A stretch of 38,530 nt of DNA from Deltaproteobacteria bacterium (lineage in GTDB: Bacteria > Myxococcota > SpSt-1050 > JACRCP01): the NCBI GenBank assembly GCA_016218965.1, contig JACRCP010000112.1, positions 1-38,530 of the forward strand, read 5' to 3'. The translations under genes were made by a program, and so were the position numbers. Below the pieces are notes generated by a model. That model was given only the letters and a program-made list of their open reading frames with translations. It made no database searches and was not told the DNA's origin. The first letter of the stretch is position 1, and the number at the start of each line of letters is the position of its first letter. This document shows positions 1 through 7,050 of the stretch, in pieces.

Positions 1-236
1 GGCCGGGAACCTGGCCTTTGCCGCTCCCATCCCGTGTTGCCTTCCGCTTCCGACACCGCATCGGCATCCTGTAGTCGTGATTTCGGGGCTCAATACCCTG
101 CCTGTGCGTTCCCCTGTCAACGCTTCGCCGACTCCCTCACGGAAGCCTGCGCATGACTCGGGGCCACCGTGGGCTGCCAACCCTTCGATGTAAGGCTCTC
201 TCATCCTCTTCTCCACGCCGGTTTATCCCGGCGCAC
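1..236 (-). mobile_element. Group II intron, 5' portion (runs off the left edge)
   Basis: On the minus strand a frame opens with ATG at 204 and stays open for 68 codons to the window edge. It begins MREPYIEGLAAHGGPESC and contains GEALTGERTGRVLSPE. This is the peptide encoded upstream of the reverse transcriptase/maturase domain in many bacterial group II introns, where it mostly reflects conserved intron RNA sequence. A GTGCG that fits the 5' end consensus of group II introns starts at 236 (minus). It is followed by a short hairpin, CCGGGATAAACCGG. The RT, maturase and domains V/VI would lie left of base 1 and cannot be seen. The family call rests on recognising the peptide. The exact 5' boundary is an inference, and the copy could be a truncated fragment. 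Confidence 0.62.
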
Positions 237-362
237 GTCAGACACCGTCACATAACACATAGGTCGCGCGCGTGAACGGTGCTCAGTGGCTTGTAGTTGA
301 AGGAAGCAGGTTGCTGTGGGGCGTGGTCCGGGGCGGGGGGATGGAAACGGATGGGGAACGCC
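237..362. other. Spacer between intron and decayed peptidase gene
   Basis: This is a GC-rich, G-run-rich stretch with no convincing gene. If the intron is a full insertion, the bases just right of 236 would be its 5' exon, but they do not resemble a coding frame. A weak reading frame begins at 297 upstream of the peptidase start at 363. It has no ribosome binding site or recognisable sequence, so I prefer the ATG at 363. Confidence 0.4.
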
Positions 363-383
363 ATGAAAAAAGCGGAGAAGCTA

Positions 384-411
384 TCAGCCGTCAGCCTTCA
401 GCCCTCAGCCG
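384..411. repeat. Tandem heptamer repeat, 4 x TCAGCCN
   Basis: Four head-to-tail 7-bp units (TCAGCCG, TCAGCCT, TCAGCCC, TCAGCCG) lie inside the N-terminal coding stretch of the decayed peptidase. Read on the other strand the unit is NGGCTGA, close to the GGCTTCG/GGCTCAA heptamers at 37321-37355. A 28-bp array adds 9 residues plus one base, so it would shift the frame if inserted whole. Confidence 0.7.
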
Positions 412-971
412 GCGACCGAAAGCGTAGAGCGCTGGTTGCGGCTGTGTCGGCGGCGGCCGCGTTGCTGTTGACTGCCCCGGCGGCGCGGGCGGAGGACACC
501 GGGAGCATTGCGGTCGTACCGTTTGAGGCACGGTGGGGATACAGCTGCGACACCGAGCTTTCGCCCGGGATGCGCAACGACGCGGTGCGCCAAGTCCTCT
601 CGCGGAGTTTCTATGGCACCGGTCACCTCGACCAGTTCGACTTTCTGGTCGTGATGACCAACTTCGCCTTCGACATGACCGAGGACGGCACGCCATCCGA
701 CGGGTTTTACACGCCCGTCCGCAACCGCGAGAAGGGGATCGGCTGGGAGACGTTTGACTACTCCGCCCCGTTCGGGAGCACCAGCCGGCTCTAGGGCTAC
801 ATCGACCTCGGCTCGATCTCGGGCGGGTACTTCAACCGGGACGAGAAGCTCCGGGTGCTCGCGCACCAGCTCGGGCATCGGTGGCTCGCGTTTCCGCGGT
901 TCATGGATGCCGATGAGGACCCGGGGCGGCGGGGCGTGGCTTTGCCGCCTCGCCCGCCCAGTCGCCGGCCT

Positions 972-992
972 CCGGCGGGCCAAGCCCGCCGG
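972..992. repeat. REP-like hairpin (9-bp stem, CAA loop)
   Basis: A perfect 9-bp stem, CCGGCGGGC / GCCCGCCGG, encloses the 3-base loop CAA. It sits where the peptidase homology breaks off and before the next lipoprotein gene. It shares its CCGGCGGG stem with the hairpin at 1645-1665. Confidence 0.7.
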
Positions 993-1063
993 GGGGCCCC
1001 GCGCTTTGCCGCGCTTGGCCGCGTTTGCATCCTCCGCCGCGTTGCGTTATCCTGCCGGCGACC

Positions 1064-1624
1064 GTGAGAAGGTTTCGTCCAAGGTCGTGGGCCGGGGTCG
1101 GGGTGCGGTTGGGGGCGGCGGCGCTGCTGGCTGCATGTGCCACGGAAGGCGGCTCGGTGCCGGACGCGGGCGCGCCCGCCAACTCGGCGCCGTATGCCCG
1201 GCTCAAGTCGCCCGCGCGGGCGGCGGCGGGGGCCGAGGCGGTGTTTGACGGGAGCGATTCGAACGACCCGGACGGGATTATCGTCGAGTACCGTTTTTTG
1301 TTCGGCGACGGGTCGTCCCAAGTGCAGCAGGCGGGCCCGAGTGTGGCGCACGCGTATGCGGCCGAGGGGGAATACGGCATCATATTCGCCGTCAAGGACG
1401 ACACGGGCGAGACCGCCGAGGTTGAAAGGAAGATCGAGGTGGTGGCCGACATGAGTCCCTACGTCTGCACGGCCGATGCGGGGTGCGAGCCCTACGTTCA
1501 GGAGTGCGACAACGGCGTCTGCTACTTTGTGGGCGGCAGTTCCGGGTGTTCGTCGGATTCGGACTGCGAAGGCGGGTACGCGTGCACGGACGGGGCGTGC
1601 AGACCATCAGACAGCAAGAAGTGA
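1064..1624 (+). CDS. Lipoprotein with PKD domain and Cys-rich tail
   Basis: This is predicted to be a 186-residue lipoprotein of the outer or inner membrane. I chose GTG 1064 because it gives a compact signal: Arg-rich start (RRFRPRSW), a hydrophobic core, then the lipobox LLAAC followed by ATEGG. An ATG at 1025 in the same frame would put a Cys- and Pro-rich stretch before the signal. Residues of about 30-115 form a PKD-like domain, with VFDGSDSNDPDG, the YRFLFGDGSS strand and VAHAYAAEGEY. The tail has Cys pairs, CTADAGCEPYVQEC and SDSDCEGGYACTDGAC, of the kind repeated in myxococcal surface proteins. GTG 1064 overlaps the terminal TGA of the decayed upstream frame (GTGA). The function is unknown and probably adhesive or structural. 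Confidence 0.75.
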   Translation: MRRFRPRSWAGVGVRLGAAALLAACATEGGSVPDAGAPANSAPYARLKSPARAAAGAEAVFDGSDSNDPDGIIVEYRFLFGDGSSQVQQAGPSVAHAYAAEGEYGIIFAVKDDTGETAEVERKIEVVADMSPYVCTADAGCEPYVQECDNGVCYFVGGSSGCSSDSDCEGGYACTDGACRPSDSKK

Positions 1625-1644
1625 GAAGTGGGAAGACGAGGCCC

Positions 1645-1665
1645 CCGGCGGGCTTGTCCCGCCGG
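1645..1665. repeat. REP-like hairpin (8-bp stem, CTTGT loop)
   Basis: A perfect 8-bp stem, CCGGCGGG / CCCGCCGG, encloses the loop CTTGT, 20 bases after the lipoprotein stop. It lacks a T-run, so it is not a standard intrinsic terminator. Stem and loop resemble the hairpins at 972-992 and 18410-18455. Confidence 0.7.
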
Positions 1666-1743
1666 AGCCAGGGATCTGTCGAAAGGGATCGAAAGGGATC
1701 GGGGGCAGGCAGGCGTCAGGCAGATGGGTGGGAGGAGGCATTC

Positions 1744-2496
1744 ATGAGAGCGGTGTTTATAGTCGTCGTCACGGCGATTCTCGGGGTTATCGGCATGTCA
1801 ACGGCCTTTGCCGGGGACACGGCGGGGGCCGTTGCAAAGGCGGACGAGCTTTGGAAGAAGCGCGACTCGGCGGCAAACAACAAGGCCGCGCTCGATGCGC
1901 TCGAGGCCGCGTACAAGGAAGACGAAAACAACTTCGATCTTGTGTGGCGGCTTTCGCGGACGCATTTCTGGATTGCCGACCAGACGAAGGACAGGAAAAA
2001 GAAGGCCGAAAACGGCAGAAAGGGCTTCGAGTACGGCGAGAAGGCGGCGGGAATGAAGCCCGACCGTGTGGAGGGGTGGTACTGGGGCGTGGTGTCCTTG
2101 GGGATGTACTCGGAGGGGATCGGCATCCTCGCATCCATCAAGGAGGGCAACAAGAAGAAGTTCGACAAGTTCCTGGACAAGTCGATCGCGATTGACAAGG
2201 CATACGAAGGCGCCGGCCCGCTCCGCACCAAGGGACGAAGCCTCGCGCGCCTCCCTTGGCCGATGCGGGACCGCGACAAAGCGGTCGAGACGCTCAAGGA
2301 ATCGCTCAAGGTCGCGCCGGACCGCCTGCGGAGCAAGTTCTACATAGCCGACGTCTTGCACGACGACGGGAAGGACGAGGAGGCCAAAAAGGTGATCGAG
2401 GAGGTCCTCGCGGCCGATCCGAAACCGGGCGACTACCCCGACAACATCGCCGCGCAGGCCTGGGCAAAGGAGCTCAAGAAGAAGATGGAGGAGTGA
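1744..2496 (+). CDS. TatT-like TPR protein (TRAP transporter TatT component family)
   Basis: This is a 250-residue secreted or lipid-free periplasmic helical protein. ATG 1744 follows an AGGAGG ribosome binding site and starts a signal peptide that ends with AFA before GDTAGA. The mature part is helix-rich with TPR-like periodicity: ADELWKKR, ALDALEAAYKED, DLVWRLSRTHFWIADQ, YGEKAAGMKPDRVEGWYW, and a final repeat KAVETLKESLKVAPDRLRSK followed by ADVLHDDGKDEEAKKVIEEV. This layout matches the TatT (TP0956-like) family, named from a TRAP-associated periplasmic protein in Treponema. No TRAP permease or solute-binding gene is nearby, so a role in TRAP transport is not supported by context. It precedes the Kdo transferase gene by 98 bases, which contain a tandem repeat. 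Confidence 0.7.
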   Translation: MRAVFIVVVTAILGVIGMSTAFAGDTAGAVAKADELWKKRDSAANNKAALDALEAAYKEDENNFDLVWRLSRTHFWIADQTKDRKKKAENGRKGFEYGEKAAGMKPDRVEGWYWGVVSLGMYSEGIGILASIKEGNKKKFDKFLDKSIAIDKAYEGAGPLRTKGRSLARLPWPMRDRDKAVETLKESLKVAPDRLRSKFYIADVLHDDGKDEEAKKVIEEVLAADPKPGDYPDNIAAQAWAKELKKKMEE

Positions 2497-2532
2497 TCGG
2501 CGTCCCGGAAAAGGAAAAGACCGGCACTGTAA

Positions 2533-2559
2533 CCGCAGAGGGCGCAGACGGCGCAGAAG
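2533..2559. repeat. Tandem 9-bp repeat, 3 units
   Basis: There are three head-to-tail 9-mers, CCGCAGAGG, GCGCAGACG and GCGCAGAAG, between the TPR gene and the Kdo transferase gene. The same 9-bp period and CAGAG core recur as an inverted pair at 29867-29963. Confidence 0.7.
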
Positions 2560-2594
2560 GGTTCGGAAGTAGTGAAGGGTTTCGCACGAGGCAC

Positions 2595-3842
2595 ATGAAT
2601 TATTTGTACCGCATTCTTTCGTACCTCCTGCTGGTGCTGGCGCTGCCGGTGATCCCGTTCATCCCGCGGATCCGCGACGGCCTGCCGGCGCGGCTGGGTC
2701 TCAAACGGAGGGAGATCAGGTCCGCCAGGGCCATCTGGATGCACGGGGCCTCGGCCGGGGACCTCTCGGCGCTTCTGCCGATGGCCGAGGCCATCCGCGA
2801 CCTCCGGCCCAGCCAGGACCTTTTTGTCTCGACCATCACGAACTCGGGGATTGCCATGGGGCGCACGAAGTTCTCGGAGATCGCCGAGATCGGGTACGCG
2901 CCTTTTGACGTCCCGTTCGCCGTCCGCCGGATGGTCTCGACCGTGGAGCCCGTGGCGATGGTGCTCGAGTACACCGAGATCTGGCCCAACCTCATCGCGA
3001 TCGCCAAGGAGGCCGGGGCCAAGGTCGTCCTCGTCAACGGCCGGTTCTCGCGCTCGAGGCTCTTCTGGTACAAGGTGTTCTTCGGGGCCATAGGCAATCC
3101 GCTCGACAACATGGACCTCCTTCTCATGCGCGACGAGTACGAGGCCGAGCGGGCCCTTGCGCTGGGCGCCGACCCGCTCAGGGTGCGGGTCACCGGCAAC
3201 ACCAAGTTCGATGCCCTCATCAAAACCGCGATCTCCCCGGAGCCGCGCGGGCTTGCCGAGGCCGTCGGGGCCGGCCACGGGCGCCTGATCACGTTCGGGA
3301 GCATCCACGAGGGCGAAGAGACGCCGGTCCTCGACACGTTCTGCAAGCTTCGGGGCAAGTTCCCCGATGTGAGGGCGCTCATAGCGCCCAGGTACATCGA
3401 AAGGGCACGATCCATCGTGAACGAGGCCCGCGGGCGGGGCCTCTCTGCGTCGCTTCGGAGCACGGGGCCCGGGACGGCCGACGTGGTCGTTCTCGACACG
3501 ATTGGCGAACTCGCGCACGCGTACCGGTACGGCGACATCGCGTTTGTGGGAGGTTCAATGACCGGACGGGGAGGGCAGAACATCCTTGAGCCTGCTGTTC
3601 ACGGAAAGGTGGTGCTCTTCGGTCCGCACATGGAGAACTTCCGCGACTGCGTTTCACTTCTGGTGGGCCGCGGCGGGATAATGACGCGCAACCCGACGCA
3701 GCTTCTGTCGGTGGTGTCCGAGCTCCTGCCGAGGGTGCCCAAGCTCAAGGAACTCGGGGAGATGGCCCGCAAGGCAGTGCTCGGCACAAGCGGGGCGACG
3801 AGGAAGAACGTCGAGTTGATCCTGGGGCTGCTGCCGCAGTGA
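2595..3842 (+). CDS. waaA: 3-deoxy-D-manno-octulosonic acid (Kdo) transferase
   Basis: This 415-residue protein transfers Kdo from CMP-Kdo to the lipid A precursor at the cytoplasmic face of the inner membrane. An N-terminal hydrophobic anchor (residues 1-25) is followed by the GT30 N-domain. Visible motifs are MHGASAGDLSALLPM at 49-63, TEIWPN, FDALI after VTGNTK, GSIHEGEETP, and GGQNILEPAVHGK near the C-terminus. The length matches the family (about 425). ATG 2595 starts directly at the membrane anchor. The longer upstream frame runs through the 9-bp repeats and is not coding. One oddity: the motif normally reading S-V-G-E, whose Glu acts as general base in characterised WaaA, here reads S-A-G-D (Asp56). 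It heads a set of lipid A and core genes, with 166 bases to the heptosyltransferase gene. Confidence 0.92.
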   Translation: MNYLYRILSYLLLVLALPVIPFIPRIRDGLPARLGLKRREIRSARAIWMHGASAGDLSALLPMAEAIRDLRPSQDLFVSTITNSGIAMGRTKFSEIAEIGYAPFDVPFAVRRMVSTVEPVAMVLEYTEIWPNLIAIAKEAGAKVVLVNGRFSRSRLFWYKVFFGAIGNPLDNMDLLLMRDEYEAERALALGADPLRVRVTGNTKFDALIKTAISPEPRGLAEAVGAGHGRLITFGSIHEGEETPVLDTFCKLRGKFPDVRALIAPRYIERARSIVNEARGRGLSASLRSTGPGTADVVVLDTIGELAHAYRYGDIAFVGGSMTGRGGQNILEPAVHGKVVLFGPHMENFRDCVSLLVGRGGIMTRNPTQLLSVVSELLPRVPKLKELGEMARKAVLGTSGATRKNVELILGLLPQ

Positions 3843-4008
3843 GGAGTGGCCAGTGAGGAGAGAGAAGGCAGGAGTCGGCAAGGGCGCGAGCCGGAACGGG
3901 TTGCGAAACAAAGTCCAGGGTCGGCGCGCAGCGGCTACCTTGGGTCCGGGGCAGGCGGCATGAAAACTGGACACCGCGGCAGGGGATGCTAAAAAAGGAC
4001 CGTAGCAC

Positions 4009-5025
4009 ATGAAGGTCTTGATCATCAGGATGAGTTCTCTTGGCGACGTGGTGCTCGCCACGCCCGTGGCCCGGGCGGTAAAAAAGGCGAGACCCGACGC
4101 CGTGGTCCATTTTCTGGTCGAAAAGCAGTACGCGCCCGTACTGGGCGGCAATCCGAACATTGACGAGGTGATTCCGTACGACAAACGCGGCGGGGACGCC
4201 GGTGTCGGGGTGTTCCGGGTTGGAGGAAAGCTGCGGGCTGAGCGCTACGACCTGATCGTGGACCTTCAGCACAAGGTCCGGAGCTCGCTCCTTTCGTACC
4301 TTGCTTCGCCGCAGACGCGGATCGTGCTTCGCAAGCGGACGCTCGGGAAGAGCCTGACGGAATTCACCGGCATCTCCGGCCCGCTGTGCGATTCGCACAC
4401 CGTCGACATGTATCTGCGCGTGCTCGGGGACGTTGACATCCCGCCGGACGGGAGGATACCGGAGGTCCACCTGGACCCGGCAGTGAGCCGGGCGGTGGTC
4501 GAGAGGATAGACGCGGCGCGAAACGGACACAAGACGCTGGTAGGGTTCAACGTGGGGGCCGGCTGCGCCACCAAGCGCCTGCCGGTCGCAACGGTTCAGG
4601 TCGCGGCGGCGGCCCTTCAGAAGCTCGGGTGCGGCATCATCCTGACCGGGGCGCGGAACGACTCGGGCAGGATCTTCGAGGTGGCGTCGTCGCTCCCCGA
4701 GTCGCCGGTGCTCACCGCGCACAACTTCTCGCTCAAGGAACTCTCGGCGGCGATAGGCGCGGTCGACGTGCTCGTCTCGGGCGATTCTGGACCGGTGCAC
4801 ATAGCCAGCGCGCTTGGGACGCCCACGGTCACGATCTACGGCCCTACCTCGCCCCACCGTTGGGGGCCGCTCTCCGCACGCCACGAGGTCATCTGGCACG
4901 AGATGCCGTGCGCTCCGTGCAGCAACCACGGCGGAGCGCGTTGCCCGAAGGGGCTGGAGGTCGAGTGCATGCAGTCGGTGAGGTCCGAGGAGATCGTCGT
5001 CGCAGCCACAAGGCTTTTTCCGTGA
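4009..5025 (+). CDS. LPS core heptosyltransferase, GT9 family
   Basis: This 338-residue cytoplasmic GT-B enzyme is predicted to add ADP-heptose to Kdo-lipid A or the inner core. It opens MKVLIIRMSSLGDVVLATPVA, the classic GT9 acceptor-side start. It continues with a D-L-Q-H segment, GFNVGAGCATKRLP, and the donor-site stretch LVSGDSGPVHIASALGTP with TIYGPTSPHRWGP. The C-terminal CAPCSN...CPKGLEVECM Cys pattern is common in heptosyltransferase II-like proteins. ATG 4009 is preceded by AAAAAAGGA. The stop TGA (5023-5025) overlaps the GTG start of lpxK as GTGA, so the two are translationally coupled. Whether it is the first (WaaC-like) or second (WaaF-like) heptosyltransferase cannot be told from sequence alone. 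Confidence 0.9.
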   Translation: MKVLIIRMSSLGDVVLATPVARAVKKARPDAVVHFLVEKQYAPVLGGNPNIDEVIPYDKRGGDAGVGVFRVGGKLRAERYDLIVDLQHKVRSSLLSYLASPQTRIVLRKRTLGKSLTEFTGISGPLCDSHTVDMYLRVLGDVDIPPDGRIPEVHLDPAVSRAVVERIDAARNGHKTLVGFNVGAGCATKRLPVATVQVAAAALQKLGCGIILTGARNDSGRIFEVASSLPESPVLTAHNFSLKELSAAIGAVDVLVSGDSGPVHIASALGTPTVTIYGPTSPHRWGPLSARHEVIWHEMPCAPCSNHGGARCPKGLEVECMQSVRSEEIVVAATRLFP

Positions 5026-6128
5026 ACGTCCGGCTCCGTGCCCTCTTCAATCTCTATGACCGGGAGTTTGGGCCGGCGGCAGCGCTTGCCTCTGCGCTCC
5101 TCGCGCCGGCGGGGATACTCTACGCCGGGGCCATGGCGCTCAGGCGCGAGGGGTATCGGCGGGGGATCTTGCCGTCGGCATCGGCCCCCTGCCGGGTCGT
5201 CTCGGTCGGCGGACTCACTGCCGGAGGGAGCGGCAAGACGCAGGTCGTGGCCTTTCTCTCGCAGGAAACGGCGCGGCGCCGCATGGCCGGAGCGGTTGTT
5301 CACGGGGCCTATGGGGGGTCGCTGCGCGGCTCGGGGGGCGTCGTGCGCGTCACACCCACGAGCGATCCCGCGTTTTGCGGCGACGAGGCGCTCATGCTTG
5401 CTACACTCCCCGGGGGCGTTCCGGTGTACGCCTCGCGTGACAGGCTGGCGGCGTGCCGGCTGGCCTGCGATGATATGGGCGCGTCGGTGTGCGTCCTTGA
5501 TGACGGCGCACAGCACCTCGGGATCTCCCGGGACTGCAACGTGGTCGTCCTGGACGCCTCGAGTCCGTTCGGGAACGGGCGGTGCCTGCCGGCCGGACCC
5601 CTTCGCGAGCCGCCGCGGGCGCTCGGGGGCGCCCACGTCGTCTGGTTCGTCTCGCACGACGGGCGCGGGAGTTCGACCGCGGTACTCGATCGGGTACACG
5701 CCCTCAACCCCGCCCTTCGGTTCGTCCGTTCGCGGTCGGTCCCCGAGGCCATCGAGTATCCGGCGGCAGGTGTGCTGCCACCCGGCACGGTCGAGGGCGC
5801 CAGGGTCTTTGCCTTTTGCGGGATCGCGCGCCCGCACCGGTTTTTCGACGCCGTGCGAGCGCTCGGTCCTTCGTCGCTCGACACCCGGGCGTTCGCCGAT
5901 CACCATCCCTACGCGCCCGCCGACGCCTCGTCGCTTGCGGCCGCGGCGCGGGCCGCGGGCGCCGACCTGATCTTGACGACCGCAAAGGACCATGCCCGCT
6001 CTTCGGCCGTCCTCTCGGCATCGGTCAAGTACGCGGTCATCCGCACAAGGCTCGAGATCACCTTCGGGGGCGACGAGATCGGACGAATCCTGGGGGCGGA
6101 GGCCGCGGGCCATGTACCTGTTCGCTAG
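5022..6128 (+). CDS. lpxK: Tetraacyldisaccharide 4'-kinase
   Basis: LpxK phosphorylates the 4' position of the lipid A disaccharide precursor at the inner membrane. The protein is 368 residues from GTG 5022; the frame upstream is antisense-free shadow of the heptosyltransferase gene. It has an N-terminal hydrophobic hairpin, AALASALLAPAGILYAGAMAL (20-40), that is split from the kinase fold. The P-loop VGGLTAGGSGKTQ is at 62-74. DDGAQH (normally DDGFQH), GPLREPP, and a C-terminal TTAKDHARS segment are also present. The usual R-G-Y-G element after the P-loop is degenerate here (HGAYGG), but the rest of the fold and position are convincing. The start overlaps the heptosyltransferase stop, and the end overlaps the acyltransferase start by 17 bases. 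Confidence 0.9.
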   Translation: MNVRLRALFNLYDREFGPAAALASALLAPAGILYAGAMALRREGYRRGILPSASAPCRVVSVGGLTAGGSGKTQVVAFLSQETARRRMAGAVVHGAYGGSLRGSGGVVRVTPTSDPAFCGDEALMLATLPGGVPVYASRDRLAACRLACDDMGASVCVLDDGAQHLGISRDCNVVVLDASSPFGNGRCLPAGPLREPPRALGGAHVVWFVSHDGRGSSTAVLDRVHALNPALRFVRSRSVPEAIEYPAAGVLPPGTVEGARVFAFCGIARPHRFFDAVRALGPSSLDTRAFADHHPYAPADASSLAAAARAAGADLILTTAKDHARSSAVLSASVKYAVIRTRLEITFGGDEIGRILGAEAAGHVPVR

Positions 6129-6954
6129 GGCTTTGGCCTTTTTCCTCCGTCTGCTTCCGCGGGGCGTTGTCGCGGCGATGGGGACGCTTGCAGGTCTTGT
6201 GTGGTACCACGTCGTCCGGATTAGAAGGCGGGTGGCCGAGGAGAACGTGGCGGCGTGCATCACTTCGGGTGACAGGTCCGCAGCGCGGCGGATCGTCCGC
6301 CGGAACTTCGTCAAACTGTGCCGTTTTTCGCTGGAATTCGCCGCCCGCCGGGCGGGCTACACGGCCGGAGTGACTGTCGAGGGCCACGAGGCGATCCGCG
6401 AGGCGCTCGAAAACGGGAAGGGGGCCGTCATAGCGACGGGGCACGTGGGCAACTGGGATTTGAATACCGAGATGGGGCCGATCGTCGGGATTCCCCTCCA
6501 CGTGGTGACGCGGCGTATCGCGATGGAAGGGCTCCAGCGCTTTTGGGACGAGTCGCGGACGGGGCGTGGAAACACGTATCTGGCGAGAAACCTCCCCATC
6601 GTCGAACTGCTCAGGGTCCTGCGCGGCAACGGGTGTGTCGCGCTGGTTTTTGACCAGCACATGCCGCCGCGGCGGGGCGTGCGCGTGCCGTTTTTCGGTC
6701 GCGAAGCCTCGACGGCATATTCTCCGGCCGTCCTGCACTTCCGCACCGGCGCGCCCGTGTTCCCCGTTTTCGGGGGTCTCGAGCCCGACGGCCGCTACGT
6801 CGTGCGGGTGGAGGCCGCGGTCACGATCCCCTCGACCGGCGACCTCCGCGCCGACTCGGCCAAAATGATGACTGAGCTCAACCGCCGCCTCGAAAACTGG
6901 ATCCGCGCCCATCCCGACCAGTGGCTCTGGGCGCACAGACGCTGGAAACCGTGA
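6112..6954 (+). CDS. LpxL/HtrB-family lysophospholipid/lipid A acyltransferase
   Basis: This 280-residue inner-membrane enzyme is predicted to add a secondary acyl chain to Kdo2-lipid A. ATG 6112 begins at the hydrophobic anchor MYLFARALAFFLRLLP. The catalytic H-x4-D is in GHVGNWD (H111, D116). FDQHMPPRRGVRVPFFG and the C-terminal WLWAHRRWKP are also present, as in LpxL/LpxM relatives. The length is slightly short of the E. coli enzyme (about 305). The start lies inside the lpxK 3' end, so the two genes are coupled. The window contains only one such acyltransferase, and a second would have to be elsewhere. Confidence 0.9.
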   Translation: MYLFARALAFFLRLLPRGVVAAMGTLAGLVWYHVVRIRRRVAEENVAACITSGDRSAARRIVRRNFVKLCRFSLEFAARRAGYTAGVTVEGHEAIREALENGKGAVIATGHVGNWDLNTEMGPIVGIPLHVVTRRIAMEGLQRFWDESRTGRGNTYLARNLPIVELLRVLRGNGCVALVFDQHMPPRRGVRVPFFGREASTAYSPAVLHFRTGAPVFPVFGGLEPDGRYVVRVEAAVTIPSTGDLRADSAKMMTELNRRLENWIRAHPDQWLWAHRRWKP

Positions 6955-7050
6955 AAGGTTCGACACTCGTCTTGTTTCCGGTCCCGTTTTTCGGTCCCGG
7001 CGTGTAACACCAATGTGCCTTGTGCAATCGAATGCGGGGGCAGGGGGCTC

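Larger units (their letters stand above)
363..1067 (+). pseudogene. Decayed secreted zinc-metallopeptidase-like protein
   Basis: The frame starts at ATG 363, has a signal-like hydrophobic stretch ending TAPAARAED, and stops at TAG 792-794. The same frame continues past the stop with GYIDLGSISGG and then LRVLAHQLGHRWLAF. Myxococcal secreted proteins with this layout carry a GRLQGY-type stretch and an HExxH zinc site. Here the expected Gln codon CAG is TAG, and the site reads HQLGH, so the catalytic Glu is replaced. Recognisable sequence ends near RFMDADEDPG (about 920). From there the frame runs through a GC-rich repeat to TGA at 1065-1067. The nonsense codon, lost catalytic residue and missing C-terminus together indicate a decayed gene. 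Reading as a functional truncated protein is possible but unlikely. Confidence 0.65.

Noticed and set aside
405..983. Long minus-strand frame opposite the decayed peptidase
   Set aside because: Arg/Pro-rich shadow product with no ribosome binding site and no recognisable domain; the plus frame has clear homology.
1483..1743. Upstream extension of the TPR protein frame
   Set aside because: It overlaps the preceding lipoprotein and a hairpin, is Arg/Gly-rich, and the AGGAGG-ATG at 1744 starts a proper signal peptide.
2497..2594. CRISPR-like array at the 9-bp repeats
   Set aside because: Units are contiguous 9-mers without spacers and no cas gene is nearby.
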